In this document: in pieces, positions 23,840 through 24,222 of the stretch
Layout of the letters: each line of letters starts with the position of its first letter
How positions within the stretch are numbered: position 1 is the stretch's first letter
From: Shewanellaceae bacterium UBA2521
Lineage (GTDB): Bacteria > Pseudomonadota > Gammaproteobacteria > Enterobacterales > Shewanellaceae
Direction: 5' to 3'
DNA: 24,222 bases
Assembly (NCBI GenBank): GCA_002341165.1
Contig: DDNL01000087.1
Span: 1 to 24,222 of the forward strand
The notes under the pieces: generated by a model
Databases searched by the model: none
What the model saw: only the letters and a program-made list of their open reading frames with translations
What the model was told of the DNA's origin: nothing
Translations under genes and position numbers: made by a program

Positions 23840-24214
23840 ATGCAATTATCGACAGACACTGAGGGACTTAAGCTGCTTGAGCAAGTATTGGAAGTTTATG
23901 ACCAAAAGCAAATAGCAAACTATTTGAATCAAAGATCACCAAATAAGTGGAATCGTGAAGCGATTAATCGCTGGCGTAAAGGTAAAGCGCAAGAAAAGCT
24001 CACATACGATGAATACAAGTATTTGCAAGACTTGCTTCCTAAGCGCCCATCGCATTACGATAAACCGGAGTTTGATTTCATTGATTTGTTTGCTGGAATT
24101 GGAGGCCTCAGAAACGGCTTTGAAAAAATAGGTGGCCGTTGTGTGTTTACAAGTGAATGGAATAAGTATGCTGTTAAAACGTATAAAGCAAACTGGTACG
24201 CTGATCCTCACTAA
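23840..24214 (+). CDS. Dcm-like DNA (cytosine-5) methyltransferase, truncated by a stop codon
   Basis: The 124-residue reading frame matches the N-terminal part of E. coli Dcm. It has a helical N-terminal region, TYDEYKYLQDLLPKRP (55-70), and then motif I, FDFIDLFAGIGGLRNGFE (78-95), which binds S-adenosylmethionine. CVFTSEWNKYAVKTYKANWYADP follows, as in Dcm. The catalytic PCQ motif and target recognition domain lie beyond the window. The frame ends with TAA at 24212-24214 right after DPH, where Dcm continues DPATHHFNED. Reading the shifted frame from the same bases gives TNMF at the matching place, which suggests a 2-bp loss. A nonsense change is also possible. Only eight bases remain, so an error at the end of a contig cannot be excluded. 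A full Dcm is about 470 residues. Confidence 0.8.
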   Translation: MQLSTDTEGLKLLEQVLEVYDQKQIANYLNQRSPNKWNREAINRWRKGKAQEKLTYDEYKYLQDLLPKRPSHYDKPEFDFIDLFAGIGGLRNGFEKIGGRCVFTSEWNKYAVKTYKANWYADPH

Positions 24215-24222
24215 CATGTTTT

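Noticed and set aside
1..24222. tRNA, rRNA genes or insertion sequences
   Set aside because: No tRNA cloverleaf signature, rRNA segment, transposase frame or terminal inverted repeat pair was recognised on either strand.

Overview
The window is AT-rich chromosomal DNA (about 40% G+C by eye) from a Gram-negative gammaproteobacterium. It carries lipopolysaccharide genes (kdsB with a kdnA/kdnB pair), the yffB-dapE pair, cysZ, and DUF2897 and DUF1289 proteins, all typical of that class. The kdnA/kdnB pair was characterised in Shewanella oneidensis and points to a Shewanella-like or other aquatic relative. I cannot place the genus.

Left part (1-10100) is mostly housekeeping. It holds the end of a class II fumarase, a GNAT acetyltransferase and a small membrane protein. 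Then comes a leftward lipid-A/core operon kdnA-kdnB-kdsB, predicted to make and activate 8-amino-Kdo (Kdo8N), with a stem-loop just before kdsB. Next is a tightly packed leftward group cysZ, yffB, dapE and an M15 peptidase, then two convergent MFS transporters (Bcr/CflA type and FHS sugar type) that share a clear bidirectional terminator. Ten perfect copies of an 8-bp unit lie immediately upstream of the sugar-transporter promoter, followed by about 400 bp of AT-rich non-coding DNA.

Middle part (10600-20750): after a DUF1289 protein lies a long leftward operon for pseudaminic acid (Pse). In transcription order it reads pseB, pseC, an aldo/keto reductase, an SpsF-type cytidylyltransferase, a class III aminotransferase, a previously hidden 48-codon ORF, a pseG-pseH fusion, pseI, a capsule-type glycosyltransferase and a decayed second copy of that glycosyltransferase. 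Several junctions are ATGA overlaps, so translation is probably coupled. Together these genes can convert UDP-GlcNAc to CMP-Pse, or a modified Pse, for flagellin or surface polysaccharide. A divergent gene upstream of pseB has a LuxR-like helix-turn-helix at its C-terminus and is a candidate regulator.

Right part (21750-24222) is accessory DNA: a small helical protein, then a divergent restriction-modification pair made of an MvaI/BcnI-family endonuclease and a Dcm-like cytosine-5 methyltransferase. The methyltransferase frame ends in a stop codon just after motif I, eight bases from the window edge. This is a truncation, a frameshift or an end-of-contig error. The best candidates for something new are the hidden 48-codon ORF in the Pse operon, the octanucleotide repeat, and the apparently unbalanced restriction-modification pair.
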